Assembly (NCBI GenBank): GCA_029204225.1
Contig: CM055098.1
Coordinates: 18,383,303 to 18,447,302 of the forward strand
Source: Diphasiastrum complanatum
Lineage: Eukaryota > Streptophyta > Lycopodiopsida > Lycopodiales > Lycopodiaceae
Length of the DNA: 64,000 bases
Reading direction: 5' to 3'
A model generated the notes under the pieces. The model was not told the DNA's origin. It saw nothing but the letters and a program-made list of their open reading frames with translations, and did no database searches. Positions 52,200 through 64,000 of this stretch are shown one piece after another (the first letter of the stretch is position 1; each line of letters begins with the position of its first letter). The position numbers and the translations under genes are program-made.

Positions 52200-53040
52200 T
52201 CTCAATGGTTTTTTGCTTTTATTTGTTTTTCAATTTTTTGTTTTCACTATTTAAATTGCTAAGTTTTTTTTTTTTAAATTACAGTTAAAAAAAAAACAAA
52301 AAAAAAAGAAGAATTTTTTTTTTTTTGAGAAAAGACTGATGAGCAAAAGTCAGAAAAGTCATCAGCATGGGGGGAAAGAAAAGACATTATTTTTTATGAA
52401 AAATGACTTAGAAAATCACTATTTTGGTCAAATGTGGCCTATAAAGTATCAGAAACCTTCGCTAAGCTCTTAGACTGTACATCCACTTCAGATTTATCTA
52501 ATTTGAGGTGGGCAAAGGTTCCTCTTCAGGAAAAATCTAGTTTTAGAGTCAGGCGACAGATCATAATATGCCATTTTGGGATCCTTCGCCGAGCACCTTA
52601 ACCTCATTATGAACCTTTGCCGACCTGCTAGATGATCTTAAAATGTCAAAATTAGGTTGTCCATAGATTCAGATTGTGAAAAAATGCATTTATGACAGGA
52701 CTTGGACGAAGGACCCTCTTGGGCGAAGGTTCATCCTTCGCCAGCCCTGGAAAACGTTTGCCTGATATGTTCAGATCCCCAGAAACCTCCGCCGAGATTT
52801 TTATAGCCTATATTCACAGTATTGTACATGCTTGCAAATTTTTGTTCCAAACTGATCAGCCAAACTAGTATTCAGTGTAATGGACCCACCAAATTCACCT
52901 ATAAGTTGGCTGAATTCGATTCATTCCTCACTTGTGCTAGCGAAGCTCTTGCGAATTTTTCCCATGACCAAAGCCTTCCAAACTTCCTGAACTGCTTTCT
53001 GATATACTTTCGCGCGTCTTACGTTTCATTTCTGATCATC
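52200..53040. other. Spacer after pol, with A/T homopolymers
   Basis: It starts with T- and A-rich runs (52,265-52,330), then tggggggaaagaaaag at about 52,369-52,384, a purine-rich run that could be an extra polypurine tract. The phrase cgaaggttc/ccttcgcc recurs four or five times at 52,445-52,800. No gene was seen apart from the short frame leading into the next ORF. Confidence 0.5.
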
Positions 53041-55200
53041 ATGTCTTCTACTGATACTTTTCAGTCTCCGCGTTATACTATCCATCGTGATGTCCCATCT
53101 GCAACGGACATCACGATACTTCCTAGCACAAGCATGGTCACTCAGTGGATGGCCCTTGCGGAGCCTGTGCTCACTGTAATGGGTATTAATGAGAGAGTTT
53201 TTTCTGGCAGAATCAGCATGGATTTTCTCACTCTTGCCTTTAGTACGTGGAAGGAAGAGAAATCCAAATTTTATATCAGTTTTCAAGGAGCCACACACAA
53301 GGTGCACGTCACTGAGGCCGCCCTTGCATCCATAGGTATAGCGTCCGGTACACAGGCCTCACCCAATCATAAGCAGGTCAAACATGCCATAAAGCCATAC
53401 ATTGACCTCACCAATGATCTGCACGGGACCAACGACGGATACCTCCTTGATGCCATCACCGAGCCTTCCATCCACGCTGTTGCCTAGCTACTGAACAACT
53501 TCATGATGGTTGAGAACCTCAGAAAAGATCGCATCACTTCACAAATCCTCCATAGGATAGTTGAGTCCTATACCAAGTTGGCCAAAGCCCCTCTTGACCC
53601 ATATAATTAGTTCAAGACTGTTTCTGGTGAGCTCAAACGAGCTATTAAGAGCAATACTAAGCAACAGTTTGATGCTGGCTCTTTGTTGTCTCTTCTAGCC
53701 GCCTCTCACCTAGAAAACAAAATCCATGGTTTCCACCTGGATTCTGTGCTTTCGGTCTATGAAGAAGCATCGGCCGAGTCATCCCACCAGGCCTCGAGTT
53801 TCCATAGTCGACGTTGTCCACGCAGCGAGATCGTCATTCATGACTCGCCTTCCGTGTCACGACGTCGCACTAGGCATACATCATCAGCTACGCTTCCGCC
53901 CCCTGCTGTTGTTCGCACTGAACTTCCGATTCCCCCCGCCTCTGATGCTTCCCTCGCCTCTGCTTCCACACAAGGACAGTCTGTGACCTTTGGGGCTACC
54001 ATTCCCATCACAACTGCCCAGGCCACCCCCGCACACCGAAGCTACTTCACCAAACACGCAGTTTTTCATGGATATGTTCGATGATTCTGACCCCCTTGGA
54101 GCTGCCAAAATTTTTGAAATGCCCCAGAGCCCTACGCCCTTTGAACTCCAATCCCCTGGAAGAGGATTCAAACAAATCCATGACACTACTGTCGGTGTTG
54201 AAGATTCAAGCCAGCAACCTCAAATTGAGGATAGCCCAGCCACACTTTGGGTCGACCACGCTGTGAAATCACCGAAGCAATTCAACGCCACCGTGCCTGA
54301 GGGTTTCGAGGAAGAAGATATTTTTGAAGAAGAAGAAGTACTGGCACCTACTCCACGCCAACCAAGGACGGTATCATCAGGTCCTACTGTTGTTGCCGCC
54401 TCCACAACAGTAGGTTCTGGTGATGCTCTCGGTTTGGTCTCAAGACTTGCGCAAGTGATCCAGTCTATGCTTGACAAGAAAAAAAATGGAGCAGAGAATT
54501 TCATATATGGAATCAGAAAACACTCTAATCAGCTAGAAGATTGTCCAGCTGGATCGAGGGTTAACAATTGCCAAGCAGCATGAAGACAAATCTAAAGCTG
54601 AAAAGAAGCTGGCACAGCAACATGATGATCGCCTTGAAGGATATGTCAGTTCCCTGCAAAACGCTCTGACAACCGCACAAAATCAAGTGGATAAGACCGT
54701 GTAGGATGCAAAACAACAGGTGCAACTGCTGAAGGGTCAATTGCAAATGGCAGAGCAGGATCGCACACGTCTTCAAGGTGAATTGGATGCGACCACCCTT
54801 GAGCATGATGCGTATCTTGAGACGCAAATACCAAATCATCCGGTCACACCGACGGAGAAAGTAAAAACATACAAAGTGGCCCTTTAGGGATTCCAAGGCC
54901 GCTTTGACAGGTTCAAAGGAGCAGCTTCAACTGAGTTGGCCAAGGCTAAAGAAACCATCAGCGCCTATGAAAAAGCAGTCGCTCAGGTGTTGGAAGCCGG
55001 ACCACAAATCCCCGTACCGGTCATGCCGCGATTCTCTCCTATGCGTCAAGAAGATGTACCAATGGATACAAGGTTAGATTCGGGCATGGACCAAGGGGGA
55101 GCTCCAGATATAGAAGAACAACCGCCAATTTTACCGGCAGTGCAAGTGGGTCCAATTTTTCCGGCAGTGCAAGTGCAAGTGCACCTGTATCTCACAGGTG
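53041..55200 (+). mobile_element. Extra ORF downstream of pol (coiled-coil protein), disrupted
   Basis: ATG at 53,041 starts MSSTDTFQSPRYTIHRDV. The first 150 residues (to a TAG at 53,486) look globular (TQWMALAEPVLTVMGINERV; FLTLAFSTWKEEKSKFYISF). After stops the frame continues through a serine/proline-rich middle and then a long coiled coil (DKSKAEKKLAQQHDDRL; KQQVQLLKGQLQMAEQDRTR; ELAKAKETISAYEKAVAQVL) and an acidic, proline-rich end. Position after pol and before the 3' LTR is where Athila-type elements carry an env-like or additional ORF. I see no signal peptide or clear transmembrane segment, so an envelope role is unsupported. Sequence family not recognised. Confidence 0.55.
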
Positions 55201-55222
55201 TCGTGGGACCGCCACCAGTTTT

Positions 55223-55230
55223 GGTGGGGG
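55223..55230 (+). promoter_or_regulatory. Candidate polypurine tract of the gypsy element
   Basis: ggtggggg four bases before the TGTTGG LTR start at 55,235. Confidence 0.55.
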
Positions 55231-55234
55231 ATAC

Positions 55235-55956
55235 TGTTGGAGGGTTTGCGGATCCCAAGGCAACCCTAACCCTAGTTTATAAGTGAGAGGGATTGGGCAC
55301 CCTACGTGTGTAAGTCCAACCCGATGATCACATAGAGATTTGATTAATTAGAAAGTCAATAAAAGGACTTTAGGCCTTTTTGAGGGACTTTTAATGTCGC
55401 AGGGCCTAAATGTCAAGTTAGTGAATAAAGTTGGGTTTTCCTCCAATTCGGATGGTTCCCGCTCTTTTTTAAATTTGAATAATTAGAGAGACAAAAATGG
55501 ACCAATAGGATTCAGAGGCCAGGGTCCTCCTCTCTACTATAAAAAGGGACCAACTTGAGTTGCTCCTCGTGTTCATCTCCTCATTTCAATAAAGCAGATT
55601 GGTTCTCTTCAGAAATGGATTGATGAATGTCCTTACTCTCTATCACTTTTCCTCCATCTCTCATGCTTTCTTTGGTTTTTGCTAATTGTTGGATCTGAGT
55701 GTTATTGGGATTATGTGTTATTATACTTTTTATGAGAGAGAAAGGGTAAGCTATCTTTGTTGGGGATTGTAGTGTTAATGGATCGTAGGGTTAATGGATG
55801 TTAGAGTTAGATGTGAATCCTCCATTCATGATTGAAATCTGAACTATACTATCGCTCTCATGGGAACGAACCTACGCGTGACAACTAACTTCGTCTCTTT
55901 GATGCTAGATTGACTAGATCTTGGATTCAGGTTAGGCAAAGAAAAAACCCACTACA
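55235..55956 (+). mobile_element. Candidate 3' LTR of the gypsy element (about 720 bp)
   Basis: It starts TGTTGGAGGG and may end CCCACTACA at 55,956. It holds promoter-like parts in the right order: a TATA box tataaaaa at 55,538 and a polyadenylation signal AATAAA at 55,588. No second copy was found, so the right end is uncertain. Confidence 0.55.
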
Positions 55957-57368
<1,412 letters not shown>

Positions 57369-57399
57369 GTGCTTTTCCCTAAAAAATTAATGAATCTAA

Positions 57400-59208
57400 A
57401 CTATTTTGCATATTGTCGTTGTTTTTTAATAAGATTGTTACAAAAGCAACCATATTATGTCCAAACCAAATCGGACCTACGCGAATTAGGAGCAACTGGA
57501 AGCATTATCAATGTACTTGCCAATCTTGACAAAATACAAAACATATTGCCACGTTTCATTGACAACGACAGTGCTATGATTATTGGTTTTAAAAGAAAAC
57601 TTGAATACAAAACAAATTACATGATTGGTTCACCCCATGAAACTAATGGTTGCTAATATTGATCTTTCCAAAACACCGTTGCACCAAAAACTAGGAATTG
57701 AAATTAATCATTCATGGAAAACACACTTTGACAACATAGCTCAACATACGAATTCATCAATCATAAACGAATCCAGAAATCACGAACCTAATAGTGAAGA
57801 AGATATTATAGATGACACGCTAATACATCCATTCATAGGTAATGAATATGTTATCGACTACGAACATTCTTACAAAGCTATTGCTCCCTGTGAAGGTCAA
57901 AATCCTATCGGAATATTTCAAGATCCATATGTTGAAGAGCTTAATTATCCGACTCTATACCTTGGGTCTCGTCGCGTAATACCTACCTCCGACAAATATA
58001 CAATCAACTGTTGAAAAACGGGAATTGCTTCATTATAAACACAAATTTGCACAACATACAACAAACTTAGTTTTCAAAGCAATCAAAATACTTATCCAAC
58101 AAGTACTTAGTTCTATATGGATAAGATTACGAAAAGGTACACTTGAACATAAAAAACTAACAGCGAAAGATGTAATTCATGACACAAACATTGAACAAAT
58201 ATTACAATCTAACTTAGGATATCGAGATTTTGATCATGTTCGCACATCGCCTGATTATAAATACAGATTATGTAAAAACGTTTTTGCAATGATTCGACAA
58301 CTAGGCCCACCAACATTTTTCATAACACTATCTTCAGCAGAACAAAAATGGTCGCCGCTCATATATTGCTTACAAAAATTGAATTCAAACATCTTGCAAC
58401 ATAGCACATACAAAACAAAAACTTAATTAGACATGATCCAACAACGTGCAAGGTATTATATTATGAAGACCAATGCATTACGCACATTGATATTAAAAAA
58501 GACAAATACTTTAGTAAATATCCAAGATTATTTCTTTGTCACTGAATTTCAAAATTGGGGTAGTCAACATGAACATGGATTACTATGGCTTGCAAATTCA
58601 CCCATTTATGACAAAACTTCAGAAATTGAAATTACAAAATTTATTGATTTATGCATATCATACAACAATAGTAAACTCAGTATGCAGAATATGATATATA
58701 GACTCATCATCATCGATCAACATGTTATAAGACTCAAATTTGTAGACAATGTCGCTTCCATTATCCACGACCACCAATGCCATGTACAAGTATTTTGCAT
58801 CCATATTCTAAGGCAGAAACACACACCAGAAACCTTTACCAAAATCTGTATCGTGTTATCAAGGAAAAATTAAATTGTATTGTCGCAATAAAACATACAG
58901 ATTTTCCGTCATGGCTTGCTGCAATGCAAATATCGCTTCCTGATTATATAAAAGCCATACGAAGCAACTTAACAAAACCCACAATATTCTTACAACGCAG
59001 TCCAAAAGACATATACACAAACAATTTTAATCCATCTATAAGTCAACTTTGGAACAAAAATATGGATTTGCAATATATTCTTGACCCGTATGCAGCTGCA
59101 AGTTACTGCACATCATATTTGACAAAAATTGATACTTCACTTTCGCAATCCTTAAAACGTGCATTTACAGAATCTTTGTACCAAAATGTAGATACATTCA
59201 CAAGATGA
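57400..59208 (+). mobile_element. Helentron-type Rep (HUH nuclease) region, frameshifted
   Basis: Pre-Rep parts read TGSIINVLANLDKIQNILPR and IAPCEGQNPIGIFQDPYVEE, then LCKNVFAMIRQLGPPTFFIT (Helitron-like N domain). The HUH motif appears in EFQNWGSQHEHGLLWLANSP (H-x-H kept; the usual arginine after QN is tryptophan). Downstream, TKPTIFLQRSPKDIYTNNFN, LQYILDPYAAASYCTSYLTK carries the paired tyrosines of the rolling-circle active site. The protein nicks and joins ssDNA for rolling-circle transposition. At least three frameshifts (near 57,640, 58,420 and 58,790) break it. Confidence 0.8.
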
Positions 59209-59831
59209 AAGAACATGGGAACCGCATTTTTAAATGCACACCAAATGAGTGCACAACTTGCATCATTTATTGTATTATCATTACCTCTACTGCACAAGAA
59301 CATTTACATTTATCAGTACCAATCCAGACCCAACACGAACATTTGTTCTCAAAAAAAAAATTCCTTCATCCCGATTTAACAGATATACGATATCCAACAA
59401 AAATTGAAAAATATGTTTGTCGATCTGCTGAGTACTTAAACCTTTGTTTAGCAGGATTTATTTCTACATATCGATTAACATCATCCCAAATATACAAACG
59501 TCAAAAAAGTCAAATTATTAGATATGTCAATTACAATGAACATAAAGATCCTGAAATTTTTTATCGAGAGCAACTACTTCTATATAGCCCATTTCAAATA
59601 TCTGAAAACATGTTAACAGAATCGCATTCATCATACAAAGATGCATATTATGCAAACTATGACACAATACAACACAACAAACAAAAGCTAAATTTTAATC
59701 TAGAAACAAGTACATTTGCATTTTCCAATTGGAAAGATCTTGAAAACAATTTATCAAGTAATGAAACATCAACTCAAAATTCAAACCCTCATGAAATAAA
59801 CAATAACTATGACTTGAGACTTGAACTCTAA
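59205..59831 (+). mobile_element. Helentron region between Rep and helicase
   Basis: A 208-codon frame contains FLHPDLTDIRYPTKIEKYVC, LCLAGFISTYRL, IIRYVNYNEHKDPEIFYREQ and LLLYSPFQ. This matches the conserved connector of Helitron-superfamily proteins (Y.RRP..L...C.A.F...Y; V..Y..Y....D.E...RE.L.L..P). Confidence 0.75.
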
Positions 59832-59867
59832 AATCATACACAATATAACACAACAAAACAAATCGAT

Positions 59868-61109
59868 ATGACTCCAAAATTGACATACAAACTCATGAAC
59901 CAAGATACATATTATCGTGAACTTGCAAAGCTCAATCATGAACAACGTTTACTTTTCGATGACATAATGCATAGAAAACGTACAAATCCAGCAAACCAGA
60001 TTCACCTTTTCCTGAAAGAAAATCCAAGAGCATTAATAATGGCGTATACAGGCAGAGCAGCTTTTAATGTTCATGGAACCACAATCCATTCAACATTACA
60101 CTTATCTATAAACACAAAAGACCTAACTACTCTTTCTGGTGAAAAATTACAAACATTATCAATTCACTATCAAGATTTGCAACTTGTAGTATTCGATGAA
60201 ATCCCTTTAATTGGCGAAAGAACTTTTAAATTTGCAGATCAACGACTTCGAACTATCAAACACAATTCATCACAATTTTTTGAGGGCGTTGATGTTATAA
60301 CTTGCGGTGATCTATTTCAAACAGCTCCTGTTTTAGAATCCTGTATCTTTAAACAACCTAAAAATAATTTAGCTGTATTTACTGATTCATGTTGGCATGC
60401 TATATTCCAATGTTATGAACTTCAACAAGTAATGTGACAACAAAATATAGAATTTATAAATGTTTTAAAAAAAATTAGAGAAACCACACATACATTTACA
60501 GATATTGACTGGTTAAATGAACATTGTCATAAAACACCACCATCAAAGCCCAATTTACCGTACTTGTTTTACACAAACAAAGATATACAACAATACAACA
60601 ACCAAATTTATGATACAATGACAGGTGCAGAATTTTGTTTAGAAGCAATTGACATTTGTAATTCTGCGTGTAGCCCTACGATCATAATACCAGAAACATC
60701 ACAACGTCTTCATTAACAAAAAAAAATATGTAAAACAAGGCATGCTAGTAGAACTTTGTGCAACAAACATATATATTGAAGATGGACTTGTTAATGGAGC
60801 AGATGGCATTTTCCAAACTAGAACCATGACCTCTACAGAAGACATTGTATGGATACAATTCAACAAACATGAAATCGGTAAAAAAGCTCGACAAAATCAC
60901 ATGCATACGTATAAAACCAATACCATAAATAAAACATGGACTCCAATATATCGTCTTACGAAAGAATTCCAAGTTGGCCAATCTATATTTAATAAAGTTA
61001 CATGAAAACAATTTCCAATCAGAATAGCAATAGCAAGAATAATACACCGAGCACAAGGGCTAACAATAACTGAACTAGCCTTTAATCCTAAAAAATTTCA
61101 AAACATGGT
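59868..61109 (+). mobile_element. Helentron Pif1-like helicase, Walker A missing
   Basis: The frame 59,868-60,435 reads KLNHEQRLLFDDIMHRKRTN, then QIHLFLKENPRALIMAYTGR. Normally the ATP-binding GGxGxGKS segment sits between those two blocks; about 25-35 residues including the whole Walker A are absent. Walker B is present (LVVFDEIPLIGERTF) as are GVDVITCGDLFQTAPVLES and, later across frames, DGLVNGADGIF and IARIIHRAQGLTITELAFNP. Without Walker A the product could not hydrolyse ATP. Stops at 60,436 and 60,715 and a frameshift further disrupt it. Confidence 0.8.
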
Positions 61110-61898
61110 GTGATGTACACAGCTCTAGCACGAGTCCAAAGGCCTGAAAACTTATACATCACCTCGCCATTAACCTCCGAGCACTTTAAAATCGACAAAT
61201 TTGTCCAACAAGAAATGACACGTCTAAGAACAACAACAAAATGGACTTCCCATATTCCTAATATGTATACTTACACAAATACACATCTCATTATTCAATC
61301 ACTGAATACTAGATCATTATCTAAATACAAATACAATATTCTAAATGATCACAATCTAATGGCATCTCACATACTATGTTTACAAGAAACACAAGCTCAT
61401 CATCATCACAATTTTTTACAACAAGCTTTAAAGCCATTGGCAATTATGTCTTTTATAGGATTAACAATATTGTATCGTACAACTGAACACCTTGAACACG
61501 TTCAACTATATAATAAATTGCAAAGTGAAATCATTCATGCCACATTCGCTTATAAAACCTGCAGTATACATATAATTGCAATATACAGACAACCAAATTC
61601 TAGTATTTCCACATTTATTGAACAATTAAACACAATACTTACCAACATTCCAAAAACCACACCAATTGTTATAGTTGGCGACATTAATATTAATACACTA
61701 AGCCCAAATAACAATTACCAAAAACTTGAATCAACTATGTCTACACATAATATACAATTGGCTTTCAGACCAGTGACAACTATATATGGCACACAATTGG
61801 ATCATGTCTGGACAAATATACAAAATTCACAAAATCTGTTAGGATTTACATACGCATATTGGTCAGATCACTCACCAATATATTACATGTGCAATTGA
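61110..61898 (+). mobile_element. Helicase end fused to endonuclease (EEP/APE-like) domain
   Basis: Residues 1-50 finish the helicase (MMYTALARVQRPENLYITSP). From about residue 65 the same open frame is an exonuclease-endonuclease-phosphatase fold: IQSLNTRSLSKYK, HILCLQETQAH (catalytic glutamate), IAIYRQPNSSIST, PIVIVGDININTL (GD-x-N), THNIQLAFRPVTTIYGTQLD, HVWTN, and YWSDHSPIYY (the SDH motif). The key residues are all visible and this frame has no stop. A helicase followed by this domain in one polyprotein is the defining layout of Helentrons, and is absent from canonical plant Helitrons. Confidence 0.82.
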
Positions 61899-62119
61899 GA
61901 AAAAATTCTACAAAATGCAGTTTCCCACATATTTGGCTTTGTTGTGGTAACGATTAATTATTGTGACGATTCATTAAGCGTTAAGTTCTTCTTACGTGAC
62001 TCTAAGGATTATAATGAATTTTTGTTTTGATTGCTTATTCTTTGAAATTGTAAAATTTGTCTCTTAATGTTTCTAACATTGAAATGTACCCTCTTCTTGA
62101 TAAAGCTTGAATTAATAAA

Positions 62120-62139
62120 AGTGGTAATTATTTGCCACT
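62120..62139. repeat. Short hairpin near possible Helentron 3' end
   Basis: agtggtaa-ttat-ttgccact pairs at 7 of 8 positions, 220 bases after the endonuclease stop. A subterminal hairpin is common near the 3' end of Helitron-superfamily elements. The actual terminus was not identified. Confidence 0.35.
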
Positions 62140-62235
62140 CCCTTGGCCCTCAACAAGTAAGCAAGCTAGCGCTATTTTCCTTAGCCCCAGCTGTGCTATT
62201 TGGTAGTGGAGATTAGTTAGGGCATCTTTCTTTGT

Positions 62236-62241
62236 GGCCCA
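62236..62241 (-). promoter_or_regulatory. Site II element (TGGGCC) upstream of RLP24
   Basis: GGCCCA on the plus strand, 375 bases before the RLP24 ATG. TGGGCC/T elements bound by TCP factors are common in promoters of plant ribosomal and ribosome-biogenesis genes. Confidence 0.5.
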
Positions 62242-62340
62242 TTCACCACTGCATCACACACTGAACTGCCGTTGGTGAATGAGTTCACCCATTCTCTCTA
62301 GCACCTAATTTGTGGGTTTTCTACCCATTCACCTGGAGAC

Positions 62341-62346
62341 CACGTG
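62341..62346. promoter_or_regulatory. G-box CACGTG
   Basis: Palindromic CACGTG 265 bases before the RLP24 ATG; a binding site for bZIP/bHLH factors in plants. A role here is only suggested by position. Confidence 0.35.
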
Positions 62347-62469
62347 TTCTTGCAATTGAGGTTAGCTTCACCTCATTGGGTGAGCATGCAAAGGTGCTCC
62401 TACAAAAGGGGGAAATAAAAAATATAAACCATAGTGTGGAGGGTTCCACGTATATATGAAGCATACGAA

Positions 62470-62478
62470 TTAGGGTTT
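62470..62478 (-). promoter_or_regulatory. Telo-box (AAACCCTAA)
   Basis: TTAGGGTTT on the plus strand, 133 bases before the ATG, followed by a second gttaggg. Telo-boxes near the transcription start, together with site II elements, are the hallmark promoter pair of plant translation-machinery genes. Confidence 0.6.
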
Positions 62479-62494
62479 TGGTTAGGGCAGGGGA

Positions 62495-62514
62495 AGAGAG
62501 AGAGAGAGAGAGAG

Positions 62515-62543
<29 letters not shown>
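62495..62543. repeat. (GA)n(CA)n microsatellite in RLP24 5' region
   Basis: About 20 bases of GA followed by about 28 bases of CA, ending 68 bases before the ATG, so probably within the 5' UTR. Confidence 0.93.
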
Positions 62544-62545
<2 letters not shown>

Positions 62546-62610
62546 AGCCAGAGCCAGAGACAGAAGTTCCAGACTTTGATTGCAGAGAGCGAGCGAGCGA
62601 GCGAGGCGCG

Positions 62611-63374
62611 ATGAGGTTGGAAAAGTGCTGGTTCTGCTCCTCCACAGTCTACCCTGGCCATGGAATCATGTTCGTGCGCAACGATGCCAAGGTTTGCAAC
62701 TTCGTCTTTTCGTATTTAGCTTGGACCCAAGGTTTTGCTGTCCTGCTTTGAGACTTAGGCATTTTTAGAACCACGTGCGCTTCACTGCTTTTGGTTCCAT
62801 GAACCTCCAATTTATTCTGTATCTCATGCTGCACTGAATCTTTTGGATGTTTTCATATTGCATTCTAGTTGAGGTTCTGCAGTTCTGCTTTGAGGTTTAG
62901 GCATGTTAGAGGTATGGACAGTTCAGTGCTTGTGAATCCAAAGGGTTTTCTTTCTTTTCCATATCCCAAGTTGCGCGACAAATATGCTACTACTGGGGTT
63001 AGCTTTTTGAGTTTTCCGCTGCTCTGAACCTCCCATGTTTTAATAATAAGGCTTTATACAAGAGTCCTGTGTTTTTTTATCGTGGATTGTGCAACATATC
63101 TTTCGCTTTCGTTTGATTCCAATCCAGTTAGGGCTTTTGGCGGAAACCTCTAAACTCTTTTTAGGACAATTTCGGTATATGGTACACAGTAGTAGCGGAT
63201 CTGATAGTGGAATTTTTCAACCGTGGTTCAGATAATGTAAAATTGAATTCTGGGATGCAGGTATTCCGATTTTGCAGATCAAAGTGCCACAAAAACTTCA
63301 AGATGAAGCGCAATCCACGAAAGGTGAAGTGGACCAAATCATACAGGAAGCTGCATGGCAAAGAGCTCACTCAG
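62611..63374 (+). CDS. RLP24: Ribosome biogenesis protein RLP24, exons 1-2 (3' end beyond window)
   Basis: Exon 1 (62,611-62,691, donor AAG|GTTTGC) and exon 2 (63,261-63,374, acceptor ATGCAG, donor CAG|GTAGAA) join in phase 0 to 65 codons. The protein begins [27 protein letters not shown], then [38 protein letters not shown]. The C2C2 zinc finger is C6, C9, C32, C36. This is the eL24-like domain of RLP24 (Rlp24 in yeast), which occupies the eL24 site on pre-60S particles and is exchanged in the cytoplasm by the Drg1/Afg2 AAA ATPase. FVRNDAK and the [18 protein letters not shown] start separate it from ribosomal eL24 itself. The family is about 160-200 residues, so more exons lie to the right. 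Confidence 0.95.
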
Positions 63375-64000
63375 GTAGAATATTTCATTCATTTCAGGAA
63401 ATTGGACGTCCAGTGAAGTATGGGGAATCGGATGAGTATATCTTGTATCGATTCACTTGATCTTTTTACTCTTATGTTGAGTTACATTTTCCAATCGATT
63501 GTATTGACTTGCTGCATATCAGAGATGAACTATTGCCTATTGCCAGCAATAGGAAATTCTAAAGTGAACCTTGTGACAATAAAGCATTGCGGTTAGTCTC
63601 AAAAATTCACCTACAAACCTCAAATTTGCTCCTAAAATTTTCAGTATCATTAGCTGTTATTGAAAAGGTTTATGCCCTGAGGTTTTGTGGATCAGCTTGC
63701 TGGCCTTTTGTGAGGGAGGTAGCGTTTTCTTTCTTTTGTAGAAGAACATGAAATGTGTGCTTTTGGGGAGAGGAAAGGAGATGCATATGATATCATCCAC
63801 TTAGTTTCGGACATGACAAGTCTAACTGACAAAAATACTTTATGCAGAAAGTTATATAGTAAATCACTTAATTGATCGTTTTCAATTTGTCCCACAAGAT
63901 TCCCAACAAGACCTAGTGTGTCTTTTACTTGCTCAAAACTCAAATAATTATATGGTAGACCTATGCAATGTCCACATGTGCTTAAACAGTAAAGCTAATT
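63375..64000. other. RLP24 intron 2, open at the window edge
   Basis: No next exon (expected to start around DSTFEFERKRNRPERYD in this family) was found, so the intron is at least 626 bases. No transposon coding was recognised. Confidence 0.6.

Noticed and set aside
54220-54834. Minus-strand frames overlapping the post-pol ORF
   Set aside because: Antisense shadows of the plus-strand coiled-coil ORF, which is better supported by position and composition.
53041-55200. Calling the post-pol ORF an envelope gene
   Set aside because: No signal peptide, transmembrane helix or cleavage site was visible; only the position resembles env-like ORFs.
62120-62139. Hairpin as definite Helentron 3' terminus
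   Set aside because: Stem is only 7 of 8 pairs and no terminal sequence or insertion dinucleotide could be fixed; kept only as a low-confidence feature.

Overview
The window looks like nuclear DNA of a large-genome land plant. It has spliced genes with GT-AG introns, a ribosome-biogenesis gene with plant promoter motifs, and very dense, decayed retrotransposons (Ty3/gypsy, Ty1/copia, LINE-like, hAT, Helitron-type). I see no bacterial operons, no CRISPR array, and no tRNA or rRNA gene.

There are two convincing host genes. (1) A minus-strand gene runs from 36,044 leftward to 4,032 and probably beyond the window. Eight exons join in phase into at least 817 codons: five or so SDS22-like leucine-rich repeats, an LRR cap, then coiled coil. 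The order and motifs match LRRCC1/CLERC of animals and, by family relationship, VFL1 of green algae, a centriole/basal-body protein. Two introns are about 15.5 and 11.0 kb and are packed with transposons. A centriolar gene in a plant would fit a lineage with flagellated sperm (fern, lycophyte, cycad, Ginkgo); that is inference. (2) A plus-strand RLP24 gene (60S ribosome biogenesis factor) starts at 62,611 and runs off the right edge.

Layout. 1-4,031: copia leader, LTR and gag pieces, a 24-bp minisatellite, hAT and LINE remnants. 4,032-36,044: the LRR/coiled-coil gene; its intron 7 carries gypsy pieces, a gypsy LTR and a GTCCG-rich foldback, and its intron 6 carries a four-deep nest of LTR elements (17.8-25.9 kb), further gypsy pieces and a second hAT remnant. 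36-42 kb: gypsy and copia fragments on the minus strand, a LINE-like remnant, and a solo LTR. 44.5-50 kb: a 1.87-kb unit fusing an intron-containing, RPA-like ssDNA-binding pseudogene to a gypsy reverse transcriptase, present twice. 49.5-56 kb: gypsy pol followed by an extra coiled-coil ORF and a 3' LTR. 57.4-61.9 kb: a broken Helentron-type element (Rep, Pif1-like helicase, then an endonuclease domain). 62.2-64 kb: RLP24 promoter, exon 1 and exon 2.

The transposons are nearly all dead (frameshifts, stops, lost catalytic residues). The least decayed is the copia element at 20,979-24,138, whose retained LTR tails look identical although it has lost gag, protease and most of reverse transcriptase. 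All alignments here were made by eye against remembered family consensus; percent identities were not computed.
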